From Sinorhizobium arboris LMG 14919 (GTDB taxonomy: Bacteria; Pseudomonadota; Alphaproteobacteria; Rhizobiales; Rhizobiaceae): a DNA stretch of 64,000 bases. The translations under genes and the position numbers were made by a program. Location: assembly GCF_000427465.1 (NCBI RefSeq), contig NZ_ATYB01000009.1:124001-188000 (forward strand), read 5' to 3'. A model generated the notes under the pieces. It had not been told where the DNA came from and did no database searches. It saw nothing but the letters and a program-made list of their open reading frames with translations. Shown piece after piece: positions 44,842 through 53,165 of the stretch. The number at the start of each line of letters is the position of its first letter. Positions within the stretch are counted from its first letter, which is position 1.

Positions 44842-46935
44842 ATGTCCCGAGACCCCCGCTTCGATATTCTTTTCGAACCCGTCAAGATCGGGCCGGTCAC
44901 GGCCCGCAACCGCTTCTACCAGGTGCCCCACTGTTCCGGCATGGGCTACCGCTATCCCAATGCGGAGGCCCATCTGCGCGGCATGAAGGCGGAAGGCGGC
45001 TGGGCCGTCGTTTCGACCCAGGAGGCGGAAATCCACCCGACATCGGACCTGACGCCAGCCAACGAAGCCCGCCTTTGGGACGACGGCGACCTCCCTGCCC
45101 TTTCCGCCGTCACCGAGCGCATCCACGCCCATGGCAGCCTCGCCGCGATCCAGCTCGTGCACAACGGCCTGCACGTCGCCAACCGTTTCAGCCGGATGAT
45201 TCCGCTCGCTCCTTCGCACGCCGTCAGCGACAGCCTCGATCCGGTCCAGGCGCGCGCAATGGACAAGGCCGACATCGCCGACATGCGCCGTTGGTACCGC
45301 AATGCCGCGCTGCGTGCCAAAAGGGCCGGCTTCGACATCATCTACCTCTATGCCGGCCACGACATGAGCGTGTTGCAGCACTTCCTGTCCCGCCGCCATA
45401 ATGCCCGCAGCGACGAATATGGCGGCTCCTTCGAAAACCGGCTCCGTCTGTTCCGGGAGATTCTCGACGATGTGCGCGACGCGATCGGCGACACCTGCGC
45501 GCTCGCGGTGCGCCTTGCCGTCGACGAACTGATGGGCCCTTTCGGCATCACCTGGGAGGGGGAAGGCCAAGACATCATCTCGGCGCTTGGCGAGCTTCCC
45601 GACCTTTGGGACGTCAACCTCTCCGACTGGTCGAACGACAGTCAGACGGCTCGCTTCTCCGAGGAAGGCTACCAGGAGCCCTATATCCGCTTCGTCAAAT
45701 CCGTCACGACCAAGCCGGTGGTCGGCGTCGGCCGCTATACGTCTCCGGACAGCATGGTGCGGGCGATCAAGCAGGGCATTCTCGACTTCATCGGCGCCGC
45801 GCGCCCGTCGATTGCCGATCCCTACCTGCCGCAGAAGATCGAGGAGGGCCGCATCGATGACATCCGCGAATGCATCGGCTGCAACATCTGCACCTCCGGC
45901 GACAACACGAACGTACCGATGCGCTGCACGCAGAACCCGACGATTGGCGAGGAGTGGCGCAAGGGCTGGCATCCGGAGATCATCGCGAAGTCGGAAACCC
46001 CCGAACCCGCCCTCGTGATCGGCGGCGGACCCGCGGGCCTCGAAGCGGCACGCGCGCTCGCCCAGCGGGGCGTCGATGTCGTGCTGGCGGAGGGCGGCGG
46101 CGAATGGGGCGGCCGCGTCGCGCGCGAATGCCGGCTGCCCGGCCTGGCGACCTGGGGCCGCGTGCGCGACTGGCGCGTGAGCCAGCTCAGCACCCGCGTC
46201 AACGCCGAGCTTTACCTGCACAGCCTGCTTTCGGCTTCCGACGTGCTGCAATACGGCATCCCCCATGTGGCAATCGCGACGGGCGCGAACTGGCGCACCG
46301 ACGGCGTCGGCCGCACCCACCGGGTGCCGCTCGACTTTCTGTCGGCAGGTACCCTCGTCTCTCCCGATGCCATCCTTTCCGAGGGCGCCCGGGCGGTGCC
46401 CACCGACGGGCCTGTCATCGTCTTCGACGACGATTGCTTCTACATGGGCAGCGTGCTCGCCGAATTGCTCGCCAGGGCCGGCCGCATGGTTATCTTCGTG
46501 ACGCCCGAATGCCAGGTTTCCCCCTGGAGTAAAAACACGCTGGAACAGGGACGCGTCCAAAAGCGCCTCATTGACCTCGGTGTCGAAATCATCACGGCCA
46601 TGGCCCTTGCCGATCGCACGAAAGACCGGCTCGAACTATCATGCGTCTACAGCGGCAGGACCCGCCCGGTGGAGTGCGCCGCTCTCGTCCCAGTCACCGC
46701 CCGCCTGCCGGACGAGACCCTGTGGCTGGAACTCAAGGCCCGCGAAGACGAGTGGGCTGACGCCGGCATCAAGAGCGTGACCCGCCTCGGCGACTGCCTC
46801 GCGCCAGGGCTGATTGCAGCCGCCGTCTATTCTGGCCATCAATATGCCCGGACCTATCAGGAACAGGTCGACGTAGATCGAGCTCCGTTCCTGCGCGAAG
46901 ATATTGCGAGGCTTCATCGTCTGTGCTCGGCGTAG
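44842..46935 (+). CDS. Trimethylamine-dehydrogenase-family FMN/[4Fe-4S]/FAD demethylase (StcD/DgcA-like)
   Basis: This is a 697-residue protein with an old-yellow-enzyme FMN barrel and a C-terminal Rossmann half. The NRFYQVPHCSGMG motif keeps Cys31, matching the Cys that binds FMN covalently in trimethylamine dehydrogenase, and the [4Fe-4S] ligands sit in CIGCNICTSGD and MRCTQNP. The second nucleotide domain begins ALVIGGGPAGLEAARAL. Relatives demethylate di/trimethylamine, dimethylglycine or N-methylproline (stachydrine pathway). The ATG at 44842 follows AGGATGG; the longer frame adds 21 unlikely residues. It stands alone after the Rrf2 gene. The substrate is open, but it joins the methylated-amine theme at the left edge. 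Confidence 0.88.
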   Translation: MSRDPRFDILFEPVKIGPVTARNRFYQVPHCSGMGYRYPNAEAHLRGMKAEGGWAVVSTQEAEIHPTSDLTPANEARLWDDGDLPALSAVTERIHAHGSLAAIQLVHNGLHVANRFSRMIPLAPSHAVSDSLDPVQARAMDKADIADMRRWYRNAALRAKRAGFDIIYLYAGHDMSVLQHFLSRRHNARSDEYGGSFENRLRLFREILDDVRDAIGDTCALAVRLAVDELMGPFGITWEGEGQDIISALGELPDLWDVNLSDWSNDSQTARFSEEGYQEPYIRFVKSVTTKPVVGVGRYTSPDSMVRAIKQGILDFIGAARPSIADPYLPQKIEEGRIDDIRECIGCNICTSGDNTNVPMRCTQNPTIGEEWRKGWHPEIIAKSETPEPALVIGGGPAGLEAARALAQRGVDVVLAEGGGEWGGRVARECRLPGLATWGRVRDWRVSQLSTRVNAELYLHSLLSASDVLQYGIPHVAIATGANWRTDGVGRTHRVPLDFLSAGTLVSPDAILSEGARAVPTDGPVIVFDDDCFYMGSVLAELLARAGRMVIFVTPECQVSPWSKNTLEQGRVQKRLIDLGVEIITAMALADRTKDRLELSCVYSGRTRPVECAALVPVTARLPDETLWLELKAREDEWADAGIKSVTRLGDCLAPGLIAAAVYSGHQYARTYQEQVDVDRAPFLREDIARLHRLCSA

Positions 46936-47031
46936 GACGGTTTGCGGCGGCCAGGAGCGGATGAGGCATGCCGCGCAGGAACTGTCACCTGAAGTAGCTG
47001 CGAGGGATCAACTGTTCTTTTCGCACACGAC

Positions 47032-47670
47032 TTACCAGTTGATTATGCGGCGGGCGACAAGCCCCCCTGCAAGCGACAGGATTACGACTGCCATCGTGTA
47101 CCAGATTGCAACGAAAAGCGGAGAGTCATCCGTGCAGTGCGAAGCATAGAAAGCCGCCGCAACGCCGCCGGCGGCCAAGCCGGCAACCGCGCCCGCAAGC
47201 GCGGGATGTGACGGAGCTCCATGGCGCAGCGCCAGCAGCAGCAGAGCGAGCGGCCCGATGCCGATCAGCGGTATAAAGGTCAGGCACACGAGAGCGTTCG
47301 TTCCAAAGAGCTTCGGGAACCATGTGCTTGCCGGGACGGCAAAGAGCTCGGCGATAACCGCCAGTGCGATTAGTACCGGCGCGACCATCAGAGTGGGCAG
47401 CAAGTCGCGCGGCTCGGTTTCCGGCCGGGAGAGCGAGCGCAAGGCGCCAAGGCAGCTGACTGCAAGGACGATCGCCGCCACAATCTTGAACGGGAAGCGC
47501 AACGTCTGCATTGCGCTTGCAATATCCGGCCTCGGACCAAGGAAGGCGAAGAAGACACCTGCAGCGAGGGCGACGGCGAGGGCAATGGCGCCCGACCAGG
47601 CGACAGTCATCGGCATGCCGCTTCGCCGGTTGTCCGCAGCCAAGGCCTTGATGAGTTCCTGCGTTTCCAT
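47032..47670 (-). CDS. nrsF: NrsF-family (DUF1109) anti-sigma factor
   Basis: This is a 212-residue membrane protein with about six hydrophobic segments and the DUF1109 layout. Cys129 (NALVCLTF) and Cys179 (YASHCTDD) sit at nearly the same positions as the two periplasmic Cys reported essential for sensing in Caulobacter NrsF. It would hold the ECF sigma factor inactive until metal or oxidant stress. The ATG at 47670 lies just beyond the sigma stop codon (TGATATG), so the two are translationally coupled. The symbol is assigned by family and context. Confidence 0.88.
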   Translation of the reverse strand: METQELIKALAADNRRSGMPMTVAWSGAIALAVALAAGVFFAFLGPRPDIASAMQTLRFPFKIVAAIVLAVSCLGALRSLSRPETEPRDLLPTLMVAPVLIALAVIAELFAVPASTWFPKLFGTNALVCLTFIPLIGIGPLALLLLALRHGAPSHPALAGAVAGLAAGGVAAAFYASHCTDDSPLFVAIWYTMAVVILSLAGGLVARRIINW

Positions 47671-47671
47671 A

Positions 47672-48232
47672 TCACTTCCGTCCAAATCGCCTGGCGATGG
47701 CAGCAAGGCCGCGATGGAGCGCGACGCGAACCGCGGTTTCATTCATGTCGAGGCTTCTTGCAGCCTCGGCGATCGTGCGGCCCTCCACCGATATAGCAGT
47801 CACGACCGAGCGTTGGCCGGGCGTCAGCGCCTCGAGCGCGCGGCCAATCTCCCAGTCCCTGGCGGTTTCCGCCTCCTCTGTCACGAGAACGTCCTCGACC
47901 GCGTCGAGTCGCACGCGAGCATGGCGGCCATGCCGTCGCAAGGCATCCACGAGCTTATGCCTCGCGATGGCAAACAGCCAAGGCTTCACAGGTCCGTCGG
48001 TTCGCCAGGTATGGCGCTTCAAATGGACCGCCAGCAGTGTCTCCTGGACGACATCTTCGGGATCAAGGCCATTGGCCACTCTCCGGCGCGCCCAGATTCG
48101 AACAAGGGCAGCCGCGTTTTGCAGGAAATCGCTGTAGGCCTTCTCGTCGCCACCAAGCGACATACGAAGGAGCCGGGCGAGATCGCGGTCGTCAGCGCCG
48201 TTCACCTGCTCTTCCTTCCTATTCGCCGACAT
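47672..48232 (-). CDS. ECF sigma factor (SigF/NrsF-type)
   Basis: This is a 186-residue sigma-70 ECF protein: region 2 GLDPEDVVQETLLAVHLKRH and KPWLFAIARHKLVDALRR, region 4 ALTPGQRSVVTAISVEGRTI and SLDMNETAVRVALHRGLAA. Its genetic partner is the NrsF-like anti-sigma gene, and it diverges from the bufferin operon, the same arrangement as the Caulobacter SigF regulon. The start is ambiguous: ATG 48232 is used here, but a GTTACA/CGAA-like autoregulatory promoter overlaps that codon, and GTG 48205, behind AGGAAGAGCAG, may be the true start. Confidence 0.9.
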   Translation of the reverse strand: MSANRKEEQVNGADDRDLARLLRMSLGGDEKAYSDFLQNAAALVRIWARRRVANGLDPEDVVQETLLAVHLKRHTWRTDGPVKPWLFAIARHKLVDALRRHGRHARVRLDAVEDVLVTEEAETARDWEIGRALEALTPGQRSVVTAISVEGRTIAEAARSLDMNETAVRVALHRGLAAIARRFGRK

Positions 48233-48246
48233 TTGCCACTTGTTAC
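48222..48246 (-). promoter_or_regulatory. Candidate ECF autoregulatory promoter
   Basis: On the minus strand GTAACA (48246-48241) is followed after 15 bases by CGAA (48225-48222). It resembles the plus-strand site at 48375 but with one base less spacing, and it overlaps the annotated ATG, which is why the downstream GTG start is considered. Confidence 0.5.
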
Positions 48247-48374
48247 ATGCCCCCACGCGGCAAATGTTTGCCGCGCAGGCCGTGGGGCCGGAAGTATGCG
48301 TTCTTCCTAAATCTTCCCGCACCCGTCCTAAAATCAAACGTCACCGCGCTCACGAAAGCGTGTAGCGGTCGATT

Positions 48375-48400
48375 GTAACATCCCGCTCGGTGGCCGCGAA
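48375..48400 (+). promoter_or_regulatory. ECF sigma promoter of the bufferin operon
   Basis: GTAACA (48375-48380), 16 bases, then CGAA (48397-48400), 54 bases before the precursor gene. As I recall, the Caulobacter SigF promoter is described as GTAAC with CGAA at this spacing, so the local ECF factor probably drives the operon from here. Confidence 0.72.
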
Positions 48401-48453
48401 GGACGGACTGCGTGCCTATGCTAGGCGCACGCAGCAACGATGGAGGGAAGACC

Positions 48454-48777
48454 ATGACAACCAGAAGCTCGATCAACACGGCCATGCTTGCCGGCGCTGT
48501 GGCAACCGCGGTGTCGTCGCTCGCCATGGCCGCGCCGCTTTCGCAGGCCGAGGTCAAGGCCGCAATGGATGCAGGCAAGGAGAAGTGCTACGGCGTCGCG
48601 CTCAAGGGCCAGAATGATTGTGCAGCAGGCCCCGGCACGACCTGCCAGGCCACGTCGACTGTCGACTACCAAGGCAATGCCTGGAAATTCGTCGACGGCG
48701 GCACCTGCACGACTATGGAACTGCCGGGTGACCGCAAGGGCTCGCCGGAGCCGCTGACGCGCGATCTTCCATCTTAA
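48454..48777 (+). CDS. bufA1: Bufferin precursor peptide (DUF2282, BufA1-type)
   Basis: This is a 107-residue secreted precursor with a signal peptide cut after about residue 26 (AVSSLAMA), then the DUF2282 core with four Cys at 45 (GKEKCYGVA), 56 (GQNDCAAG), 64 (GTTCQATS) and 85 (GGTCTTM) and the [11 protein letters not shown] block. Bufferins are RiPPs whose core Cys are modified by a DUF692 enzyme to thiooxazoles and which bind copper in the periplasm. The ATG at 48454 follows GGAGGGAAGACC. It is the first gene of the operon, just downstream of the ECF promoter. Confidence 0.9.
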   Translation: MTTRSSINTAMLAGAVATAVSSLAMAAPLSQAEVKAAMDAGKEKCYGVALKGQNDCAAGPGTTCQATSTVDYQGNAWKFVDGGTCTTMELPGDRKGSPEPLTRDLPS

Positions 48778-48805
48778 TCGGAACAGCCGGAAAGTGGAGG
48801 CGACA

Positions 48806-49732
48806 ATGCCGGAAGTGGCAATTCACGCTGATCGCGCCCCGCCAGAAGCGCTCCGCTTTCCGGCGCATCCGGTCGATGGACTGGCCGGAACCAGCTTTAA
48901 ACATCAGCATCTGCAGGACATTCTCGCCGACGGACCGGCTGGCGGCTTCTTCGAAGTTCATGCCGAAAACTATATGGGAGCCGGCGGCCCTCCGCATGCC
49001 GCGCTGACGAAGATACGCGAGGACTATCCGCTATCGCTTCATGGCGTGTGCATGTCGATCGGCGGACCGCAGCCGCTGGACAAAGGCCATCTCGGCCGCC
49101 TCGCTGCCCTCGTCCGCCGATACGAGCCGGCGCTCGTTTCGGAACATCTCGCCTGGTCTACGCACGACTCGACCTATTACAACGACCTATTGCCCTTGCC
49201 TTACACCGAGGCAAGCTTGCAGCGCGTGGCAGAACACATCGACGAGGTACAGGAGGCGATCGGACGGCCGCTCCTGCTTGAGAATCCCTCGACCTACCTG
49301 CTTTTCAGGGAATCGACGATGAGCGAAACGGCGTTCATCCGGGAACTGGTGAGGCGCACCGGCTGTGGCCTCTTGCTCGACATCAACAATGTCTTCGTTT
49401 CGGCCACCAACCATGGCTTTTGCGCCCTCGCCTATCTATCCGACTTTCCGCTGGCCCATGTCGGCGAGATTCACCTCGCCGGCCATACGGAGCAGGAGGA
49501 CGATGAAGGCGATCTGCTGTTGATCGACAGTCACGATGGGCCGGTCGCCGACGCGGTGTGGAAGCTCTTCGAGGTGGTGATCGCCCGACATGGCCCGACG
49601 CCTACGCTGATCGAATGGGATAGCGCTATTCCGGATTGGCCGGTGTTGAAACATGAGGCGAAGGCCGCCCAAATGCTCATGGACCGCCACGCCGCCGGCC
49701 TTCGACAGGAGACGTTGCATGGGCGCGGTTAG
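48806..49732 (+). CDS. bufB: DUF692 multinuclear iron-dependent oxidase (MNIO, BufB)
   Basis: This is a 308-residue TIM-barrel protein with the metal-ligand motifs of MNIOs in order: [57 protein letters not shown] and [11 protein letters not shown]. MNIOs use two or three iron ions and oxygen to oxidise Cys in precursor peptides; in bufferin loci they form thiooxazoles. It follows the precursor by 28 bases and overlaps the DUF2063 gene by 14. The ATG at 48806 after GGAGGCGACA is preferred to a GTG at 48794. Confidence 0.92.
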   Translation: MPEVAIHADRAPPEALRFPAHPVDGLAGTSFKHQHLQDILADGPAGGFFEVHAENYMGAGGPPHAALTKIREDYPLSLHGVCMSIGGPQPLDKGHLGRLAALVRRYEPALVSEHLAWSTHDSTYYNDLLPLPYTEASLQRVAEHIDEVQEAIGRPLLLENPSTYLLFRESTMSETAFIRELVRRTGCGLLLDINNVFVSATNHGFCALAYLSDFPLAHVGEIHLAGHTEQEDDEGDLLLIDSHDGPVADAVWKLFEVVIARHGPTPTLIEWDSAIPDWPVLKHEAKAAQMLMDRHAAGLRQETLHGRG

Positions 49733-50540
49733 GGACTGTTTCTTGAAGCCGGCGGACGACCTCAACTATCCCGGAAGCTTCGTGGCCGGCCTGCTCGATC
49801 CCGCTTGTCCAACCCCGACGCTCCTTGCCGGCCCGCACGGCAAGGCGGCCGACAGGCGCTTCAACGTCTACCGCAACAATGTGACGGTAAGCCTTATGGA
49901 GGCGCTGGCTGCCACATTCCCGGCGACGAGGCGCATCACCGGCGAAGCATTCTTCCGTGCCATGGCCCGGTTCCATATCCGCGAGACGCCACCGAAATCG
50001 CCACTCCTCTTCGAATACGGCCAGGACTTTCCCGACTTCATAGAACGCTACGAATATGCCAAGCCGATGCCGTGGCTGGCCGATATCGCGCGGATCGAGC
50101 GCGCCTGGCTCGATGCCTATCATGCGCCGGACGCAGCCGTCCTGCTGCCGCAGGCGCTGGCAGCCGCTGAGCCCGCTGAACTTGCCGACCTCGTTTTCGA
50201 GCCGCATCCGGCGACCGGTCTGGTCCGCTCCTCCTATCCGGCCGTGACCGTGTTCTCTGCAAATCGCGGGGATGGTCCGGTCGGGCGCATCGAGGCCACG
50301 GCCCCGGAAACCGCGCTGATCACCCGCCCTGCGCTCGAGGTGGAGGTCCGCGCTCTTCCGCCGGAGGTCGGCATCTTCGTCGTCAGTCTCCTCGAAGGGG
50401 AGCCATTGGGCCGTGCCGCGGTCGCGGCGCAGGCTCGCCACCCCGGCTTCGATCTTGCTCCTGTCATCAGGATGATGCTGGAGGCCGGTGCTTTTGCCGC
50501 TATTGGCCATGGAGGACGAAAGGGCGATGTTGGGACGTAA
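49719..50540 (+). CDS. bufC: DUF2063 MNIO partner protein (BufC)
   Basis: This is a 273-residue protein with the N-terminal DUF2063 domain ([59 protein letters not shown]) and a C-terminal wing. In MNIO systems this partner carries a precursor-recognition element and delivers the peptide to the enzyme. It overlaps bufB upstream and the DoxX gene downstream, so all four genes are likely translated as a coupled unit. Confidence 0.9.
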   Translation: MGAVRDCFLKPADDLNYPGSFVAGLLDPACPTPTLLAGPHGKAADRRFNVYRNNVTVSLMEALAATFPATRRITGEAFFRAMARFHIRETPPKSPLLFEYGQDFPDFIERYEYAKPMPWLADIARIERAWLDAYHAPDAAVLLPQALAAAEPAELADLVFEPHPATGLVRSSYPAVTVFSANRGDGPVGRIEATAPETALITRPALEVEVRALPPEVGIFVVSLLEGEPLGRAAVAAQARHPGFDLAPVIRMMLEAGAFAAIGHGGRKGDVGT

Positions 50541-51033
50541 CTTCCTCGACGGACACGAGAACGGGAAAAAGAGAAGCTTGCTCGGCCGAACCGACGGCAT
50601 GATCGCCGCCTTCGTCCCGGCGTCCTTGGCCCAACTCGCCTTACGCCTGGCGCTTGCCGTGCCCTTCTGGCGCTCTGGCATGGGCAAATGGGATGGTTTT
50701 CTTGAACTCAACGACGTTGCCCTTCTTCTGTTCACGTCGGAATTCCAGCTTCACCTGCCGGGCGGGCCATATCCGTTCCCGGCACCGGCGGTGACTGCCT
50801 TCATTGTCGCCTGCGCCGAGGTCTTGTTGCCCATCTTCCTGGTCCTGGGCTTGGCGACACGCCTTGCCGCGCTCGGGCTTCTCGCAATGACGATCGTGAT
50901 CCAGTTCACCATTCCGGACGGGTGGCCCATTCATCTGACCTGGGCTGCGATGGCTTTGGGCGTCATCGCCGCGGGTGCGGGGCGGCTGTCGCTTGACCAC
51001 TGGCTCATGACACCGGTTGCGCCCGGAAAATGA
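50527..51033 (+). CDS. bufD: DoxX-family membrane protein (BufD)
   Basis: This is a 168-residue DoxX protein with four hydrophobic segments (QLALRLALAVPFWRSGMGKW; VTAFIVACAEVLLPIFLVLG; RLAALGLLAMTIVIQF; a C-terminal one). DoxX proteins commonly close bufferin operons; their exact role is unknown. The ATG at 50527 follows GGACGAAAGGGCG and overlaps bufC by 14 bases. The C-terminus overlaps the frame of the decayed toxin on the other strand. Confidence 0.85.
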   Translation: MLGRNFLDGHENGKKRSLLGRTDGMIAAFVPASLAQLALRLALAVPFWRSGMGKWDGFLELNDVALLLFTSEFQLHLPGGPYPFPAPAVTAFIVACAEVLLPIFLVLGLATRLAALGLLAMTIVIQFTIPDGWPIHLTWAAMALGVIAAGAGRLSLDHWLMTPVAPGK

Positions 51034-51325
51034 GCAGCCGGAGTCTCGATCCGCACCGATCCGAGCCAGACAATCCGCCGCCGAGCGCGAACTGACGGCT
51101 GTGCCGATTCAGCTGATGCTTGCGCTTGTAGACCCGTAACGTGGTAGCCGAGACGCTTCTGGTGCCGGAACCCGGCTCGCTTCTACAACGCCAAGCCGTC
51201 GTGAATCCCCCGCCTTGAACGGCATCGACCCGTCGACCTACCGCCGCCGTCGGATTCTCGTTTTCGATGTAAGTGAAGATGGTGTCGCGATCGTCAAGCG
51301 CAAATCGCGCCCAGACGAGCCTCAT
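51005..51325 (-). pseudogene. Decayed RelE/ParE-family toxin
   Basis: A 106-codon frame starts like a ParE/RelE toxin (MRLVWARFALDDRDTIFTYI, then ENENPTAAV) but from about residue 31 loses all family resemblance, as expected after a frameshift or internal deletion. The ATG overlaps the antitoxin stop (ATGA), the normal toxin-antitoxin coupling. The end overlaps the DoxX gene, so the frame length is accidental. It is probably non-functional. Confidence 0.65.
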
Positions 51326-51624
51326 CGATCACCCGGCGCAGCCTTGCGCAAAGCTGCCGACCGGCGCTCTCGAAAGTGCGCATCGGCATCGTCGACGTCG
51401 GGTCGGGTATCCTCGAGTGCCCGCAGCACTTTGGCACGGAACCAAGCGTCGTGCGCCTCGCTGTGACTGAAGAGTTCCAGCGGCAGGGCGCCCTCATTCG
51501 CAGTCCGAGTCAACAGGATTCGAACAGCGTCCGAGACCGTCAGACCCATGTTCTCTAAAACCGCCGTGGCGCGCTCTTTGACCTCGGCATCGATCCGAGT
51601 CTGAACAAGTGCATTTGAAGCCAT
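51322..51624 (-). CDS. DinJ/RelB-family antitoxin
   Basis: This is a 100-residue protein with the ribbon-helix-helix opening MASNALVQTRIDAEVKERAT and the LGLTVSDAVRILLTR-like helix (here MGLTVSDAVRILLTRTANEG) of RelB/DinJ antitoxins. The ATG at 51624 is behind AAGGAG. The toxin partner just downstream appears broken, so this may be an orphan antitoxin that now only regulates its own promoter. Confidence 0.88.
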   Translation of the reverse strand: MASNALVQTRIDAEVKERATAVLENMGLTVSDAVRILLTRTANEGALPLELFSHSEAHDAWFRAKVLRALEDTRPDVDDADAHFRERRSAALRKAAPGDR

Positions 51625-51650
51625 GTGCAATCTCCTTCACCGCCAATGTA

Positions 51651-51662
51651 ATGCACATGCAT
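51651..51662. promoter_or_regulatory. Candidate antitoxin autoregulatory operator
   Basis: ATGCACATGCAT is a near-palindrome 27 bases upstream of the antitoxin start, where RHH antitoxins usually bind. The motif is short. Confidence 0.4.
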
Positions 51663-51943
51663 GACAGATACTAGAGCCGCCGCGACGGTCTCATGCCAAA
51701 TTCAAACCGACTCGGGCCGGCTACAGCGCCGTTCCTGTTGATAGATTATGCGATCTTGTGGTCCGGAACGTGAACATCCTCGCAACAAGCCGCGCACAGG
51801 CCTCGTGCAGAATGGCTCTCTTCGACACCTTAAGGATGGAAACGGCAGGTGCGCCCCGTTGACAGCCTCAATTCGTTTATCCGATCGAGGACGCTGCTGT
51901 GAGGCTCGCGGGTATGATCTCGCGTTGCAACAGCTTCAAAGGT

Positions 51944-52837
51944 TTAGCCAAGAGCGTGGCTTGCGAGGCCGTAGAGGTTTGTTCCGGGCACCACGTCCGC
52001 GCCGCCTTTGCCCTGACGGGACATTGCGAGCACGGTGTCGAAGACGGTCAGGCCCGACTGTAAGAGGAATGTGGCGAAAGGGCCTGTCTCGGCCGGTGTG
52101 TCGAGCCTCAGAAACTGATTCTCGTGTGCGGCGACATGCTGTCGGATAACTGCGATGGCATCAGCATCAGAGTCCGCAACGACCGGGCCGATAACATGAC
52201 CTCTGCCAAAAGGACGGCAAAGCGCGAAAGCGTGAAGCCGACCGTCGCGAAACAACCCGTAACTTTTGGCTTGTGCGAAGAGTTTGCCAATCAGCGCCAC
52301 CCTCGAAATACCGAATGCCCGTGCATCCAGTTCAGCGACCGCGGGAAAGTCCTCCCCTTCCAGTCGCCGAACGGCCGACTGCTCCGCCGGCGATAAGCTC
52401 TCGGTCGAGAGGTGGACAATGCCTTGGCATTGATAGATGGTCCGCAAGGGCTGGAAACCGAGCGAATGATAAAGACGGCGGGCAGGCCTCGTCGCATTGA
52501 GCCTGAGATGGCGTCCCCGGCAATCCGAAAGCACGTGATCCATGAGCCAACGTGCGGTGCCGTTTGTCTGCAGGCGCGGAGAAGTGATCACCATGCCTAT
52601 GGTCGCGAAATCGTCGCCATGCGGGAACCACATGGCAGAACCTGTTAGCCTGCCAATATCATCGCGCGCGACATAGCCGTGGCCGCACTCGCGCAGAAAC
52701 TGCAAATCCTCCGAACGCAGAGGCCAACCGACGGAAACGGACAAGGCATGCAACTGTTCGAGATCGGCGCTCTCGATTGTGGCCACATGCATTTTGAAGC
52801 TGTCGATCAATTTAGAATCGGCTGCCGGTGCGCCCAC
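51944..52837 (-). CDS. Two-domain GNAT acetyltransferase (paralog 1)
   Basis: This is a 297-residue protein with an N-terminal GNAT fold (TIGMVITSPRLQTNGTARWL is the acetyl-CoA region, less perfect than usual) and a C-terminal Acetyltransf_18-like domain (LDARAFGISRVALIGKLFA, CRPFGRGHVIGPVVADSD). The GTG at 52837 has the good site GGGAGGCAAAGG; ATG 52792 has none. A clear paralog lies at 62577 with the same two-domain order and the shared RPFGRG-VIGPVVA block. The substrate is unknown. The weaker CoA loop suggests relaxed constraint compared with the copy at 62577. Confidence 0.88.
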   Translation of the reverse strand: MGAPAADSKLIDSFKMHVATIESADLEQLHALSVSVGWPLRSEDLQFLRECGHGYVARDDIGRLTGSAMWFPHGDDFATIGMVITSPRLQTNGTARWLMDHVLSDCRGRHLRLNATRPARRLYHSLGFQPLRTIYQCQGIVHLSTESLSPAEQSAVRRLEGEDFPAVAELDARAFGISRVALIGKLFAQAKSYGLFRDGRLHAFALCRPFGRGHVIGPVVADSDADAIAVIRQHVAAHENQFLRLDTPAETGPFATFLLQSGLTVFDTVLAMSRQGKGGADVVPGTNLYGLASHALG

Positions 52838-53165
52838 CCTTTGCCTCCCGCCATTGTTTTTGCTTTCGTCTCATCTTCGCCAGTAGAGTTTCAGCCAGGC
52901 GGTGGCGAAAGCTTTTCTTGCTCACAATAGGACCTGACGCACGACACGATTCGCTTGAGAGCGTATTGCGCACACAACAATCCTCCGAATTCGACGCGCT
53001 TTCAGCATGTAAATCGTTCGCAGGCTTCTAAGGTACCTGTCGAAAAGCGAGCCGCGGGTCGCTTGCCGCTCATCTCATGCGGACACGTCGATATCAAAAC
53101 TTTCGTTGTGAACGCATGAACGACAGCATCGATCTCGAAAAGCCGGGCATATTATGAGGGAACCG
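52838..53165. other. Divergent intergenic region between the GNAT and ArgE-family genes
   Basis: This is 328 bases with no supported gene. It must carry promoters for both directions; no dyad or terminator stood out. Confidence 0.5.
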
